In this document: positions 27,430 through 36,731 of the stretch, piece by piece
How positions within the stretch are numbered: position 1 is the stretch's first letter
Layout of the letters: every line of letters begins with the position of its first letter
DNA from: an uncultured bacterium
Lineage (GTDB): Bacteria > Hydrogenedentota > Hydrogenedentia > Hydrogenedentales > Hydrogenedentaceae
Assembly (NCBI GenBank): GCA_937124615.1
Contig: CAKZKR010000068.1
Span: 1-48,335, forward strand
Direction of reading: 5' to 3'
Length of the DNA stretch: 48,335 nt
Program-made: the position numbers and the translations under genes
The notes under the pieces: generated by a model
What the model was told of the DNA's origin: nothing
The model's input: the letters and a program-made list of their open reading frames with translations, nothing else
Database searches by the model: none

Positions 27430-28269
27430 ATGAAAGGAAGGTTTGCCGAACAGGTTGTGTTCATAACAGGGGCCTCTTCTGGAATCGGGGAAGCAACTGC
27501 TTATGAATTTGCAAAAGAAGGCGCCAAAGTGGCGTTGGTTGCACGAAGAAAAGACCGATTAGAAAAGGTCAAGAAAGCAATTGTTCAAAAAGGAGGTATA
27601 GTAGAGTATTTTGTTGCTGATGTAACGAATTATGATGAGTTAAAAATTGCTGTACACAAAATCATTGATTTGTGGGGTCAATTGGATGTTGTATTGGCTA
27701 ATGCAGGAATAGGTGTACCAGGTCATATACTCCAATTAAAAGTTGAAGATTTTCGAAGACAGTTCGAAACAAATTTCTTTGGGGTTTTAAATACGGTTGA
27801 GTTAACTTTACCTTACCTTATTAAACAAAAAGGAAGATTGGGAATTGTAGGAAGTGTTGCTGGAAGACTATGTACTCCTTTATCCGCCCCTTATTGTAGC
27901 AGTAAGTTCGCAGTAGTTGCTTTTTCAGAGTGTATATATTATGACCTTAAACATTTAGGCGTTTCTGTAACAATTATTAATCCTGGATTTGTTAAGAGTG
28001 AGATACGACATAAAAATAAATATGGTGAATTAACAAACCGTCCGGACCCTGTCCCCTCATTCCTGGTTATGCCTACAGAAAAGGCGGGGAAGCAAATTGT
28101 CTGTGCACTATATCATCGAAAACCCGAGTTAATAATAACAAAGCATGGGAAAATCTCTATATTCTTCGGAAGGCATTTCCCAAGAACCTATCGTTTTTTA
28201 TTAGGAATCTTTTCAAAGAAAAGTGTAAACCGAATACCCCTACCTGTATACCCGGATGAAAAAGAATAG
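27430..28269 (+). CDS. Short-chain dehydrogenase/reductase
   Basis: 279 residues from the ATG at 27430, which has AAAAGGAA upstream. A longer in-frame start at 27364 would run into the preceding gene. Classical SDR signatures are the NAD(P) loop TGASSGIG (~13-20), the adenine-site D in ADVTNYDEL, NAGIG, the catalytic Ser in GIVGSVAG, and YCSSK. An Arg pair after the first strand (VARRKDR) suggests NADP preference. The C-terminal ~50 residues include a hydrophobic/aromatic stretch (ISIFFGRHFPRTYRFLLGIF) compatible with membrane association. The substrate is unknown. It is the last gene of the operon with the two anchored paralogs. Confidence 0.9.
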   Translation: MKGRFAEQVVFITGASSGIGEATAYEFAKEGAKVALVARRKDRLEKVKKAIVQKGGIVEYFVADVTNYDELKIAVHKIIDLWGQLDVVLANAGIGVPGHILQLKVEDFRRQFETNFFGVLNTVELTLPYLIKQKGRLGIVGSVAGRLCTPLSAPYCSSKFAVVAFSECIYYDLKHLGVSVTIINPGFVKSEIRHKNKYGELTNRPDPVPSFLVMPTEKAGKQIVCALYHRKPELIITKHGKISIFFGRHFPRTYRFLLGIFSKKSVNRIPLPVYPDEKE

Positions 28270-28284
28270 AACCTTTTTAAGAAT

Positions 28285-29094
28285 TTATTTGATAAAATAG
28301 GCCCGCTTGATATAATCCAGATCCGGAAACATCCTCTCTAAATAAGAATTCCCTTGTAACTTTATCATCATTTGGTCCGGGACTTCACCATGCTTTGGGT
28401 TTATCTTCTCAACGATTTCCATTCCCTCAATAACACGGGCAAAAGGTGCAAAACCCATTGAATCCAAGCGGGTATTATCATCTAAATTTATGAACAATTG
28501 AGTCGAGCGAGAATTGGGTAACGATGTCTTGGCGTAAGTAACGGTCCCTTTTACATTACTTTTTTTAACAGGGTCGTCTTTTATTGTTTTTTCTCCATAT
28601 CTCATGTTTAACTGTGGGTCTCCAGCAATTCCGAATTGAATAACAAAACCTGGAACTACACGGAAAAAGCGAGCATTGTCATAGAATCTTATTTTCAACA
28701 ATTCGTAAAAGTGTTCAACACCTATGGGCGCCCACTCTTTGTGACATTCTATAGTAAAGTTCCCGTTTGAACACTCAAAGCGAACCTTAAAAGTATCGGG
28801 TGCTTTTTCCGGCATCTGGTCAATGGGAATTTCTTCTACATTTGTTCCTAGATTTGATGTATTTGTATTTTCAGGGGTTGTTTGATTTTGCATATCTATT
28901 CCCTTAGCATTTGTTTTTGATTTGTCTTCTTTTGCTATTTCTTTAATCTGTTCTATTTTTTTTAGGGCTTCTTCTGCTTTTTCCATTTGTCCCCTTGTTA
29001 AACGAGGTTGAGCAAAAAACCACGAATATACACCAATGATAACAATCCCTGCAACAAAAACGAGGGGGATAACAAAAAACTTACTTCCTGACAT
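28285..29094 (-). CDS. Membrane-anchored cyclophilin-type peptidyl-prolyl isomerase
   Basis: 269 residues. A single N-terminal membrane segment (~7-28) and a charged linker with a Gln/Asn/Thr stretch (~35-95) precede a cyclophilin domain (~100-260). Key features are FFRVVPGFVIQFG with the catalytic Arg, GTVTYAKTSLPNSRSTQLFINL, and FAPFARVIEGMEIVEKI. The human CypA drug-site Trp region is replaced by LDSMGFAPF, as in many bacterial forms. It would catalyse proline isomerisation in the periplasm during folding of exported proteins. AAAGGAAAG precedes the ATG. It converges with the SDR (15-bp gap) and diverges from the 29239 gene. Confidence 0.9.
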   Translation of the reverse strand: MSGSKFFVIPLVFVAGIVIIGVYSWFFAQPRLTRGQMEKAEEALKKIEQIKEIAKEDKSKTNAKGIDMQNQTTPENTNTSNLGTNVEEIPIDQMPEKAPDTFKVRFECSNGNFTIECHKEWAPIGVEHFYELLKIRFYDNARFFRVVPGFVIQFGIAGDPQLNMRYGEKTIKDDPVKKSNVKGTVTYAKTSLPNSRSTQLFINLDDNTRLDSMGFAPFARVIEGMEIVEKINPKHGEVPDQMMIKLQGNSYLERMFPDLDYIKRAYFIK

Positions 29095-29238
29095 ATACTT
29101 TCCTTTTTATCTCTTTGCAAATACTCCACTTTTTGTATATAGTAAATAGGATAATTAGTATAAATGATTAGGTGAATGTTATACAATAATAAAAAAACAA
29201 ACATTTTTACGCATTAATTTCCTATGGAGGAAGATTTC

Positions 29239-29844
29239 ATGCGAACCATCATAAGTTTGACCATTATTTCATTCCATTTGTTCTTTTGTGTGATTCGACC
29301 AGAAGCTCTTGAACTAACCTTGAATATAAAGGGGTCTATAGAGGAAATCACAAAAGTACTTGATTGTTTGAAGCAGTCAGGATTGGAATTATCAACAAAA
29401 CAAGTAGATACAGACCCATTTCGAGTACACATATACAGTTCCAGTGAGACCGTAAAAGAAGAAGAAAAGGAAAGTTTTTCTGTAGGTTTTACAGAAATTC
29501 AAGTAGAACCTAAAAATCCTATTGCAGGCACCTCTTTTAAATTGAGTGCCAAACTCACAGATACTCTTAATATAGTGGATACTGTATCTGCAAATATTTT
29601 TGGGACTTCTATTTCCTCTGATTTGAAAGATGATGGTCAAAATGGTGACGAGGTTGCTGGCGACGGAATCTGGACAGGAATTTTTAATCTCCCTCTGGAT
29701 GTTACAGGTAATAAAACGCTTATTTTAACGGCATTTGATGAAAAAGGAAAGATTGTTCAGTTGAAAATGAAGGATGGGATGCTAAAACCTGTAATAGGAA
29801 CTCATGAATGTGTCGTACAATCCCCCGAGTACAACCGGAATTAG
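29239..29844 (+). CDS. Secreted protein with an Ig-like domain carrying a D-x-D-G/GDG loop; function unknown
   Basis: 201 residues from the ATG at 29239, chosen because GGAGG (29226-29230) lies 8 nt upstream. An in-frame ATG at 29224 overlaps that site. A signal peptide covers about 1-24. Residues ~26-70 form a small alpha/beta segment (LELTLNIKGS, EEITKVLDCLKQSG). Residues ~83-180 form a beta-sandwich with the acidic loop DDGQNGDEVAGDGIWTG (~131-147). This loop is known in extracellular bacterial Ig-like domains (DDGxxGDxxAGDGxYT) and may bind calcium. It begins a three-gene operon with a GT9 and a radical SAM protein and may be their target or a surface partner, which is inference only. Confidence 0.7.
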   Translation: MRTIISLTIISFHLFFCVIRPEALELTLNIKGSIEEITKVLDCLKQSGLELSTKQVDTDPFRVHIYSSSETVKEEEKESFSVGFTEIQVEPKNPIAGTSFKLSAKLTDTLNIVDTVSANIFGTSISSDLKDDGQNGDEVAGDGIWTGIFNLPLDVTGNKTLILTAFDEKGKIVQLKMKDGMLKPVIGTHECVVQSPEYNRN

Positions 29845-29868
29845 AATTATTTCAAAAGGAGCAGGTAT

Positions 29869-31098
29869 TTGAAATCTGAAACTATACGATTTTTAGATCG
29901 ATGGGTAGGGATTTTATTATGTTTTCTTCTTACATTATTTCATAAATTAGGGAATGTTTTTCATATTTCCAAAAATACAATTCATCAACCCAAAAAAATA
30001 TTGTTCATCAAACTAATTGAGCAGGGAGCTATGGTTTTGGCCTGTCCCGCTATCGAAAAAGCAAAGAAGTGGGTGGGTGAAGAGAATGTATATGTATGTG
30101 CATTTAACAAGAACTGTTTTGTGTTACCTATTTTAGATGTTTTACCAAAGGAAAACATTATAGAAATTGATACGACAAACATATGGTCGCTTATCCGTGA
30201 TATAATAAAGTATATTTTAAAATGCAGACAATTAAAAATTGATACAGCCATAGACTGTGAATTCTTTTCTCGGGGTTCTTCGATTATTACCTATCTTAGT
30301 GGAGCAAAAGCACGAATTGGAATGCATGGTTTTTTAAGCGACGCCCCTTATCGGGGAGATTTAATGACACACAAAGTAAGTTATAACCCGTATATTCATA
30401 CAGCATATGTTTACCTTCTAATGGTTGAAGCATTAAAAGAGGTCCCTGGTGAAATACCTTTGTTAAAAATTCCATTTGCCCATGAGAACATAACCATCCC
30501 CTGTTATACACCCAACAAAGAACGATTGGAAAAGTGGATAAAACTGTTAGGGAAAGATTCCTTAACTCGGGGGAAAACACCTTATGTGATTTTAACCCCC
30601 AACACACATGACTTATTACGAGTACGGAAGTGGGATATAGAAAACTACATAACTTTATCAAAAAAACTAATTGAAAAATTTCCGGATATAACTTTTATAT
30701 TAACGGGATTCCAGGAAGAAAAGGAATCATTAAAGGTTTTGGAAAAGGAATTAGGAGAAAAATATCTTATTAATCTCGCAGGCGAAACCGATTTCGAAGA
30801 CTTGCTTACTCTGTATACATTATGTGATGTCCTTGTAACAAATGATAGTGGACCTGCCCATTTTGCGACAACTTCGGATATAGATATTATAGTTCTATTT
30901 GGTCCTGAGACTCCTACCTTGTTCTCTCCCGTAGGGAACCGGGTACACATTCTTTATTCAAATCTTGCATGTAGTCCATGCTTGAATGCATACAATTTCC
31001 GTTTTTCCTTTTGTACCAATAATATTTGTTTAAAATCAATATCTGTAGAATCCGTGTTTGAAGAAGTCTACAAGTGTCTTATCCAACGAATGAAATGA
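29869..31098 (+). CDS. Glycosyltransferase family 9 (heptosyltransferase-like)
   Basis: 409 residues, TTG start supported by AAAGGAG 7 nt upstream. The GT-B fold has an N-terminal acceptor domain (KKILFIKLIEQGAMVLACPAIEKAK, with the Gln-Gly loop) and a C-terminal nucleotide-sugar domain. The latter has PYVILTPNTHDLLRVRKW, LINLAGETDFEDLLTLYTLCDVLVTNDSGPAHFA (~300-330) and LFGPETPTLFSP, the GT9 signature. A Cys-rich tail (ACSPC, SFCTNNIC) resembles heptosyltransferases. It probably adds heptose or a related sugar to LPS core or a surface glycan, implying an outer membrane. It is in an operon with a secreted protein and a radical SAM/SPASM gene (12-bp gap). Confidence 0.88.
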   Translation: MKSETIRFLDRWVGILLCFLLTLFHKLGNVFHISKNTIHQPKKILFIKLIEQGAMVLACPAIEKAKKWVGEENVYVCAFNKNCFVLPILDVLPKENIIEIDTTNIWSLIRDIIKYILKCRQLKIDTAIDCEFFSRGSSIITYLSGAKARIGMHGFLSDAPYRGDLMTHKVSYNPYIHTAYVYLLMVEALKEVPGEIPLLKIPFAHENITIPCYTPNKERLEKWIKLLGKDSLTRGKTPYVILTPNTHDLLRVRKWDIENYITLSKKLIEKFPDITFILTGFQEEKESLKVLEKELGEKYLINLAGETDFEDLLTLYTLCDVLVTNDSGPAHFATTSDIDIIVLFGPETPTLFSPVGNRVHILYSNLACSPCLNAYNFRFSFCTNNICLKSISVESVFEEVYKCLIQRMK

Positions 31099-31110
31099 GA
31101 TACTTCTGAA

Positions 31111-32196
31111 ATGAATTTGATAACACCCGTTTATACAGGAATAAAAATATTAAATGTTTTATGGAGTAGATGGCGAGGAACGGTTCCTTCTTACCTGCCC
31201 ATTCTAATTGCTTTTGTTACATACCGTTGCAATCTTCGTTGTACGATGTGTGGACTGTATGAGTTAAGGGAATATTCAAACCCTGATGAATTATCAGCGG
31301 AAGAATGGAAAGGTATAATACAATCTGCAAAAAAATTGGGGACTTTCATTATCTCTATATCAGGAGGAGAACCCTTACTTAGAAAAGATCTTGAAGAAAT
31401 AATTTGTCATGCAGAAAGGAATAAAATATCCACTCATTTGTGCACAAACGGTACACTTATAGATATAGATAGAGCAAAATCCCTTCGTGAATGTGGACTG
31501 AAAACGATTTCTTTTTCTCTGGACAGCGCCTATGAGGAAGTTCATGACGCAATCCGTGGTAAAGGACAATACCAGAAAACGCTAATAGGGATACAAAACA
31601 TCCGTCGAATTGCTCCTGAAATACGAATTAGTATCAATACGGTCATTACAAAAATCAATTTCAGAGGGATATCCTCGCTTGTTCACCTTGCAAAGAAATT
31701 GGGAGCCATTCAGATAAAATTTGCACCTGTTCATTCGAACCTTTTACATCGTTATAAAAATGAAAAGACATGGGAGGAATTTTTCTTTAATAAGGAAGAA
31801 CTTCAAGAACTTGAAAAAGAACTAACAAAAGCAAGAAATCTATGTAAAACTGAACAAATCCTAACAACTTCAGACCGTTTTTATAGTGGAATTTCGAGGA
31901 GTTTCCTGGAGCAGAACTTTTTTACCTGTTATGCCGGTTTTCTCGATTGCATTGTTACACCGGATGGCAAATTAGGTGTTTGTTGCGATATCGAAAGTTC
32001 TCTATCTGTACGAGGAAAAACACTCGAAGAGATTTGGCTTTCTCCCGATTTTCATTCTGCAAGGTCAAAAGTATGTCAATGTAAAAAATACTGCTGGGAC
32101 ACGACCAATACTGAATTCAGTTTACGACTCAATCCTAAAACTATGGTTTCGGAACTTCCTACAATGTTGAAAGAGTTTCTTTTTTATCTAAAGTAG
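31111..32196 (+). CDS. Radical SAM/SPASM-domain protein
   Basis: 361 residues. An N-terminal amphipathic stretch precedes the cluster motif CNLRCTMC (C40, C44, C47), the SAM-binding ISGGEPLLR, and a barrel with HLCTNGTLI and SFSLDSAYEEVHDAIRG. A C-terminal SPASM-like region has Cys motifs (CYAGFLDCIVTPDG, GVCCD, then KVCQCKKYC) that would hold auxiliary clusters. Such proteins oxidise or rearrange peptides, sugars or lipids; the substrate here is unknown. Being next to a GT9, surface-glycan or envelope chemistry is plausible. Its last 38 bp overlap the 3' end of the convergent clpA gene. No strong ribosome-binding site was found, so translation may depend on the GT9 gene just before it. Confidence 0.88.
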   Translation: MNLITPVYTGIKILNVLWSRWRGTVPSYLPILIAFVTYRCNLRCTMCGLYELREYSNPDELSAEEWKGIIQSAKKLGTFIISISGGEPLLRKDLEEIICHAERNKISTHLCTNGTLIDIDRAKSLRECGLKTISFSLDSAYEEVHDAIRGKGQYQKTLIGIQNIRRIAPEIRISINTVITKINFRGISSLVHLAKKLGAIQIKFAPVHSNLLHRYKNEKTWEEFFFNKEELQELEKELTKARNLCKTEQILTTSDRFYSGISRSFLEQNFFTCYAGFLDCIVTPDGKLGVCCDIESSLSVRGKTLEEIWLSPDFHSARSKVCQCKKYCWDTTNTEFSLRLNPKTMVSELPTMLKEFLFYLK

Positions 32197-34438
32197 TTTC
32201 ATCTCTATTAAAATTAAAATTTATCTTATCATCCGGTGAGATATCGATATATACATATCCTCCACGCTCTAACTTACCAAATAATATTTCATCCGCCAAA
32301 GGCGTCTCTATTTCTTTTTGGATAAGCCGTGCTAAGGGCCTTGCCCCTAAACGGGGATCATAACCCTTTTCTGCCAGCCATTTTCGAGCAGATGGGCTTA
32401 ATTCTAACGCTACTTCTTTTTCTATAAGTTGAGTCTTTATGCGATTGATAAACTTATCAACAATCATCTTCATTACTTCCATATTTAACGGACTGAAAGA
32501 AACAATTGCATCCAGACGGTTACGAAATTCCGGAGACATTGTTTGCTCAATGGCTTTTAGACTCTTCCGCTCTGCATCGTTCTGGGACATTGTAAATCCG
32601 ATAGATTGAGAATACAATTCGCGCGCTCCCGCATTGGAAGTCATAATGAGTATCACATTTCTAAAATCTGCTTTTTTCCCCATATTATCTGTTAATGTGG
32701 CTTCATCCATAACCTGAAGGAGGATATTGAACAAATCGGGATGTGCTTTCTCTATCTCATCTAAAAGAAGAACGGTATACGGATGTCGTCGTATTTCATC
32801 AACCAGAATACCTCCTTGCTCAAAACCAACATAGCCCGGTGGTGCACCAATCAACCTTGCAACTGCGTGTTTTTCCATATACTCGCTCATATCATATCTC
32901 GCAAAATGATTTCCTAGTATGGAAGCAAGTTGTCTTGCTACTTCAGTTTTGCCGACACCAGTAGGTCCAGTAAATAAGAACGACCCTATTGGACGGTTGG
33001 GTTTCCCTAAACCGGCCCGCGAACGTCGAATTGCTTTGACAACCATTTCTATGGCTTCGTCCTGGCCAAATACTACATACTTTAATTCCGATTCAAGATT
33101 TTTGAGTTTTTCTCGGTCTGCAGAATTCACGGTTCGCAGTGGAATTTGAGCCATGTCCGCAATTGTTCGCTCTATATCTTTCACACCAACAATAATTGGA
33201 TGTTCATCAGATTCAATACGAACCATTGCGGCTGATTCATCAAGAACATCCACCGCCTTGTCAGGCAAAAATCGGTCATTGATATATTTTGCAGATAAGT
33301 GTACTGAGGCCAACAATGCTTCTTCGGTAAATTCTACTTTGTGGTGTTGTTCATAATGTCCCTTTAATCCGCGTATAATTTGTATACACTCTTCAATAGT
33401 AGGCTCATTAACATCGATCTTCTGAAAACGCCTTGAAAGAGCCCTATCTTTTTCAAAATGGTTCTTAAATTCTTCATAAGTCGTTGCTCCAATGCAATGT
33501 AATTCACCATTCGCCAAAAAGGGCTTCAGTATAGAAGCAGCGTCAATACTGGATTCTGTTGTACTTCCTGCCCCTACTAAAGTATGAATTTCATCAAAAT
33601 AAAGTATTGAATTTTTCTTTTTCAGGACTTCACTAATTAATGATTTAATTCTCTGCTCGAAATCTCCCCGATATTTTGTTCCTGCAAGCATACCGGGTAG
33701 GTCTACCATATATAATTCTACATTTTTTAGTGACTCAGGAACCTTACCATCTGCTATCCATTGAGCCAATCCTTCAACAATTGCAGTTTTACCCACACCG
33801 GGTTCTCCAACAAATATTGGATTATTTTTTCTGCGTCTGCAAAGCACACGAATTGCTCTCTTAATTTCCCTTTCTCGGCCTATGACAGGGTCAATTTTTC
33901 CTTTCTTTGCTTTTTGAACAAGGTTAACCGTAAAGTTTTCCAAAAAATTACTTGTTTTCTTTTCCTTTTCGCGTTCTCTACCGGTCTCCGGTTCCTGTTC
34001 ATAATGTTCGTACCGATTTCCATGAGAAATATATTCCAAAATCTCCAGACGGGTAACCCCCTCCTGGTACAGAAAATACGCGGAGTGGGAATCTTCTTCT
34101 TCAAATAATGCGGCGAGTATATCACCTGCATCTACTTCGGACTTGCTTGAATTCTGAACATGATATACGGCTCTTTGAATAAGTCGGTCAAAAGCAGGGG
34201 TCTGTTGAAGGTTTAATTCTACATTTTTAGGTACCTTTGATATATATTCATCAAAAAAAGTATTGAGTTTTTTACGAAGTCGTTCGATGTTACATCCACA
34301 ATTTTGTAAAATTTCCCTACCATAAGGGTCATCTAATAAAACATAAAGCAAATGTTCCGGACATAAATATTCATGTCGCCTTTTTCTGGCCTCTTTTAGG
34401 GCATATCCTATGGCTTTTTGTATTTCTTTACTTAGCAT
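32159..34438 (-). CDS. clpA: ClpA ATPase, unfoldase of the ClpAP protease
   Basis: Unfolds substrates and feeds them to ClpP; ClpS redirects it to N-degron proteins. 759 residues. The Clp N-domain is at 1-~145. AAA-1 has Walker A GEPGVGKT (211-218) and Walker B FDEIH. AAA-2 has Walker A GPTGVGKT (491-498) and Walker [12 protein letters not shown]2 C-terminal domain follows. The ClpP-docking tripeptide IGF (613-615) is present, and ClpB's middle coiled coil is missing, so this is ClpA rather than ClpB. clpS lies 76 bp upstream on the same strand. The C-terminal tail overlaps the convergent radical SAM gene by 38 bp. Confidence 0.95.
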   Translation of the reverse strand: MLSKEIQKAIGYALKEARKRRHEYLCPEHLLYVLLDDPYGREILQNCGCNIERLRKKLNTFFDEYISKVPKNVELNLQQTPAFDRLIQRAVYHVQNSSKSEVDAGDILAALFEEEDSHSAYFLYQEGVTRLEILEYISHGNRYEHYEQEPETGREREKEKKTSNFLENFTVNLVQKAKKGKIDPVIGREREIKRAIRVLCRRRKNNPIFVGEPGVGKTAIVEGLAQWIADGKVPESLKNVELYMVDLPGMLAGTKYRGDFEQRIKSLISEVLKKKNSILYFDEIHTLVGAGSTTESSIDAASILKPFLANGELHCIGATTYEEFKNHFEKDRALSRRFQKIDVNEPTIEECIQIIRGLKGHYEQHHKVEFTEEALLASVHLSAKYINDRFLPDKAVDVLDESAAMVRIESDEHPIIVGVKDIERTIADMAQIPLRTVNSADREKLKNLESELKYVVFGQDEAIEMVVKAIRRSRAGLGKPNRPIGSFLFTGPTGVGKTEVARQLASILGNHFARYDMSEYMEKHAVARLIGAPPGYVGFEQGGILVDEIRRHPYTVLLLDEIEKAHPDLFNILLQVMDEATLTDNMGKKADFRNVILIMTSNAGARELYSQSIGFTMSQNDAERKSLKAIEQTMSPEFRNRLDAIVSFSPLNMEVMKMIVDKFINRIKTQLIEKEVALELSPSARKWLAEKGYDPRLGARPLARLIQKEIETPLADEILFGKLERGGYVYIDISPDDKINFNFNRDETTLDKKETLSTL

Positions 34439-34514
34439 ATTATTAAGCCTTTTTATAGTATAAACGATTACAAATTTATCTATATTAACAATATTTTAAT
34501 AGAAATTATTCAAA

Positions 34515-34823
34515 TTATTCGGGGCAAATAGAACATCGTAAGGGAAAACCATTTTCTCTTGCTACTTTATGAACTGTGTCCATTTTTAATTCAGCAATAG
34601 ACCGGATATAAACACCGGCAACCCCAACACCTTCTTGATGCACTTTCAACATTATACGAACAGCCTCATCATGGGATTTATCGAAAATACTTCTTAAAAT
34701 GTAAACAACAAATTCCATGGTTGTATAGTGGTCATTGTGGAGTAAAACACAGTATAACCTTGGAATTTCAACTACATTCTCATCTTTTAATTGTTTTTCC
34801 TGTCGTGTCCCCGTTGATGACAT
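34515..34823 (-). CDS. clpS: ClpS adaptor of the N-degron pathway
   Basis: Binds proteins with bulky hydrophobic N-termini and delivers them to ClpAP. 102 residues. A disordered N-terminus (~1-22) is followed by the folded core. That core has YCVLLHNDHYTTMEFVVYIL, whose Asn-Asp pair contacts the N-degron amino group, and KVHQEGVGVAGVY, where His and the hydrophobic wall shape the pocket. The MEFVV segment matches the gatekeeper position Met. AAAGGTG precedes the ATG. clpS-clpA order and spacing match the typical bacterial operon. Confidence 0.95.
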   Translation of the reverse strand: MSSTGTRQEKQLKDENVVEIPRLYCVLLHNDHYTTMEFVVYILRSIFDKSHDEAVRIMLKVHQEGVGVAGVYIRSIAELKMDTVHKVARENGFPLRCSICPE

Positions 34824-34898
34824 CTTTTCACCTTTATTTTAATATATTATACTATGTTTATACGAAGTGATACGATGATGTTAATAGTGGCAAAAAAC

Positions 34899-34925
34899 TT
34901 GACACTCTATATCTAAAAATAATAT
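34899..34925 (+). promoter_or_regulatory. Promoter region of the zinc-ribbon/NtrC operon (sigma-70 -35, with overlapping near-sigma-54 pattern)
   Basis: A perfect -35 TTGACA (34899-34904) is followed after 15 bp by TAATAT (34920-34925), short for a sigma-70 spacer. The same stretch reads TGGCA (34888-34892), N6, TTGAC, close to the sigma-54 -24/-12 layout but with GA instead of the expected GC at -12. Which polymerase form uses it is uncertain. Confidence 0.35.
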
Positions 34926-34957
34926 TTTAATAGGAATTATACTTTAAGGATTTTACA

Positions 34958-35254
34958 GTGAAAAGTTGCTATAGATGTGGGAATCCTTGGGAAAGTATTA
35001 CAAAAAAACAGCCCGGAGTAAAAGAAACCTGTCCTAAATGTAATGCATATCTGCACTGTTGCTATAATTGTAGATGGTATACACCGGGAAAACCCAACGA
35101 TTGCATGATACCAAATACAGAAAAAATAGCAAACCGTGATGGACCTAATTTTTGTGACGAATTTGAAATAAAAGAAGGAAAAATAGATTTTTCGTGGGAA
35201 GAACAAAAAAATATAGCAAAAAAAGAACTTGAAAAACTTTTTGGAAATGAATAA
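34958..35254 (+). CDS. Small Cys-rich zinc-ribbon protein of unknown function
   Basis: 98 residues with a GTG start and AAGGA 7 nt upstream. Nine Cys residues cluster in the first two thirds. C4/C7 with C25/C28 make a classical four-Cys zinc ribbon (CYRCG ... CPKCN). C34, C35, C38, C49 and C66 form a second group (HCCYNCRWYTPGKPNDC ... NFCDEF). The last 30 residues are charged and helical (EEQKNIAKKELEKLFG). I recognise the general type, an uncharacterised bacterial family with CPxCxAxLHCCxNCxFY-like patterns, but no function. It ends 2 bp before the NtrC-type activator, so the two are co-translated and perhaps functionally linked. Confidence 0.8.
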   Translation: MKSCYRCGNPWESITKKQPGVKETCPKCNAYLHCCYNCRWYTPGKPNDCMIPNTEKIANRDGPNFCDEFEIKEGKIDFSWEEQKNIAKKELEKLFGNE

Positions 35255-35256
35255 AT

Positions 35257-36711
35257 ATGGAAAATACAATTTGTTCAGCACCAACTAAAAAGGAGTATAT
35301 GGGAAATATGGCATCAAACTCACATGAAAAAGAAACCGTTATTCATATACTCATAGTGGATGACCGGGAGAATATGAGGAATCTTCTTTCTCAGACTTTT
35401 CAGGAAATGGGTTTTAATGTAAGTGTAGCGTCAACAGGAGAAGAAGCAATAGATGAAATAACGCAACACTTATACCATATTGTTATCACAGACCTAAGCA
35501 TGTCCGGAAAATCAGGGATGGATGTTTTGCGTTATGTCAAAAGCGTCTCCCCTGAAACAGAAGTTATTATTATCACAGCATACGGTACAATAGAAATTGC
35601 TGTTGAAGCCATGCGATTGGGTGCCCACGATTTCATAACCAAACCATTTCAGTTAGCCGTTTTGCAAAATAAAATTTCAAAGTTGGCAAAACAGATACAA
35701 ATTAAAAATACCAATCGGGCACAGACCTGGATACATCCTTCCGTTAAACATCTGGTAGGAGAAAGTGCACAGACAAGACAACTTCGCCAGATTATCGCAA
35801 GAATTGCTCCAACAAAAAGTTCCGTTTTAATAACAGGACCCAGCGGTGTTGGGAAAGAACTTGTGGCGAGAGCGTTACATGAAGCAAGTCCTCGACGGGA
35901 TGAGCCTTTTATTGCATTAAACTGTGCCTCTTTAGCTCCTACACTACTTGAAAGTGAATTGTTTGGACATGAGAAGGGGGCCTTTACAGGTGCTACATCA
36001 AGAAGAGAAGGAAGATTCGAACGGGCTCACAAGGGAACTTTATTCCTCGATGAAGTAGGAGAAATAGATCCTGGAGTACAGGTCAAATTGCTCCGTGTAC
36101 TTCAAGATGGAGAGTTTGAGCGAGTTGGGGGAACAGAAACAATTAAGGTTGATGTCCGTATTATAGCCGCTACAAATCGGGATTTACGGCAGGCGATAAG
36201 TCAGGGGACATTCCGAGAAGATTTTTATTATCGTCTTAATGTTTTTTCCGTATATGTCCCTCCCTTAAAGGAAAGACCTGACGATATTCCTGCACTGGTT
36301 GAACATTTTCTTAACAAATTCAGTATGGAATTAAAGAAAGAGGTTTATGAAGTAGATGATGAGGTTATTGAATTGTTCTTACAATATCCATGGCCAGGGA
36401 ATATTCGCGAGTTAGAAAACATTATGGAACGGGCTATTGTTTTGGCAACAGGTACACAGATTACAATAAACGAAATGCCTTATGAACTCCAGAATTACAT
36501 AGAAACAGAACGAAAAAAGGAAACAGAGGTTCAGAGAAGACTTTATGAAAAAGATGATTTTTCTTTAGAAGAGCATACAGAACGATTAGAAAAAGAACTT
36601 ATTCTAAAAGCATTGGAGAAGTTTCACTGGAATAAAACCCGAGCAGCCGAATTATTAGGAATCAAGCGGACAACTCTTCAGTATAGAATAAGAAAACTTG
36701 GATTGGAATAG
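35257..36711 (+). CDS. NtrC-family sigma-54-dependent response regulator
   Basis: 484 residues. The receiver domain (~29-145) has D35-D36, phosphoacceptor D79 (VITDLSMSG), T107 and K119. A linker follows, then the AAA+ sigma-54-interaction domain (~165-405) with Walker A GPSGVGKE, the sigma-54 contact loop GAFTGA, Walker B GTLFLDEVGE, and YRLNVFSVYVPPLKER. A Fis-type HTH closes the protein (KFHWNKTRAAELLGIKRTTLQYRIRKLG). When phosphorylated it should activate sigma-54 promoters. No kinase or sigma-54 gene is adjacent. In-frame ATGs at 35299 and 35308 lie close to AAGGAG (35291-35296), so the true start may be 14 or 17 residues downstream. Confidence 0.94.
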   Translation: MENTICSAPTKKEYMGNMASNSHEKETVIHILIVDDRENMRNLLSQTFQEMGFNVSVASTGEEAIDEITQHLYHIVITDLSMSGKSGMDVLRYVKSVSPETEVIIITAYGTIEIAVEAMRLGAHDFITKPFQLAVLQNKISKLAKQIQIKNTNRAQTWIHPSVKHLVGESAQTRQLRQIIARIAPTKSSVLITGPSGVGKELVARALHEASPRRDEPFIALNCASLAPTLLESELFGHEKGAFTGATSRREGRFERAHKGTLFLDEVGEIDPGVQVKLLRVLQDGEFERVGGTETIKVDVRIIAATNRDLRQAISQGTFREDFYYRLNVFSVYVPPLKERPDDIPALVEHFLNKFSMELKKEVYEVDDEVIELFLQYPWPGNIRELENIMERAIVLATGTQITINEMPYELQNYIETERKKETEVQRRLYEKDDFSLEEHTERLEKELILKALEKFHWNKTRAAELLGIKRTTLQYRIRKLGLE

Positions 36712-36731
36712 AATTTTTTATTTTTATTTGC

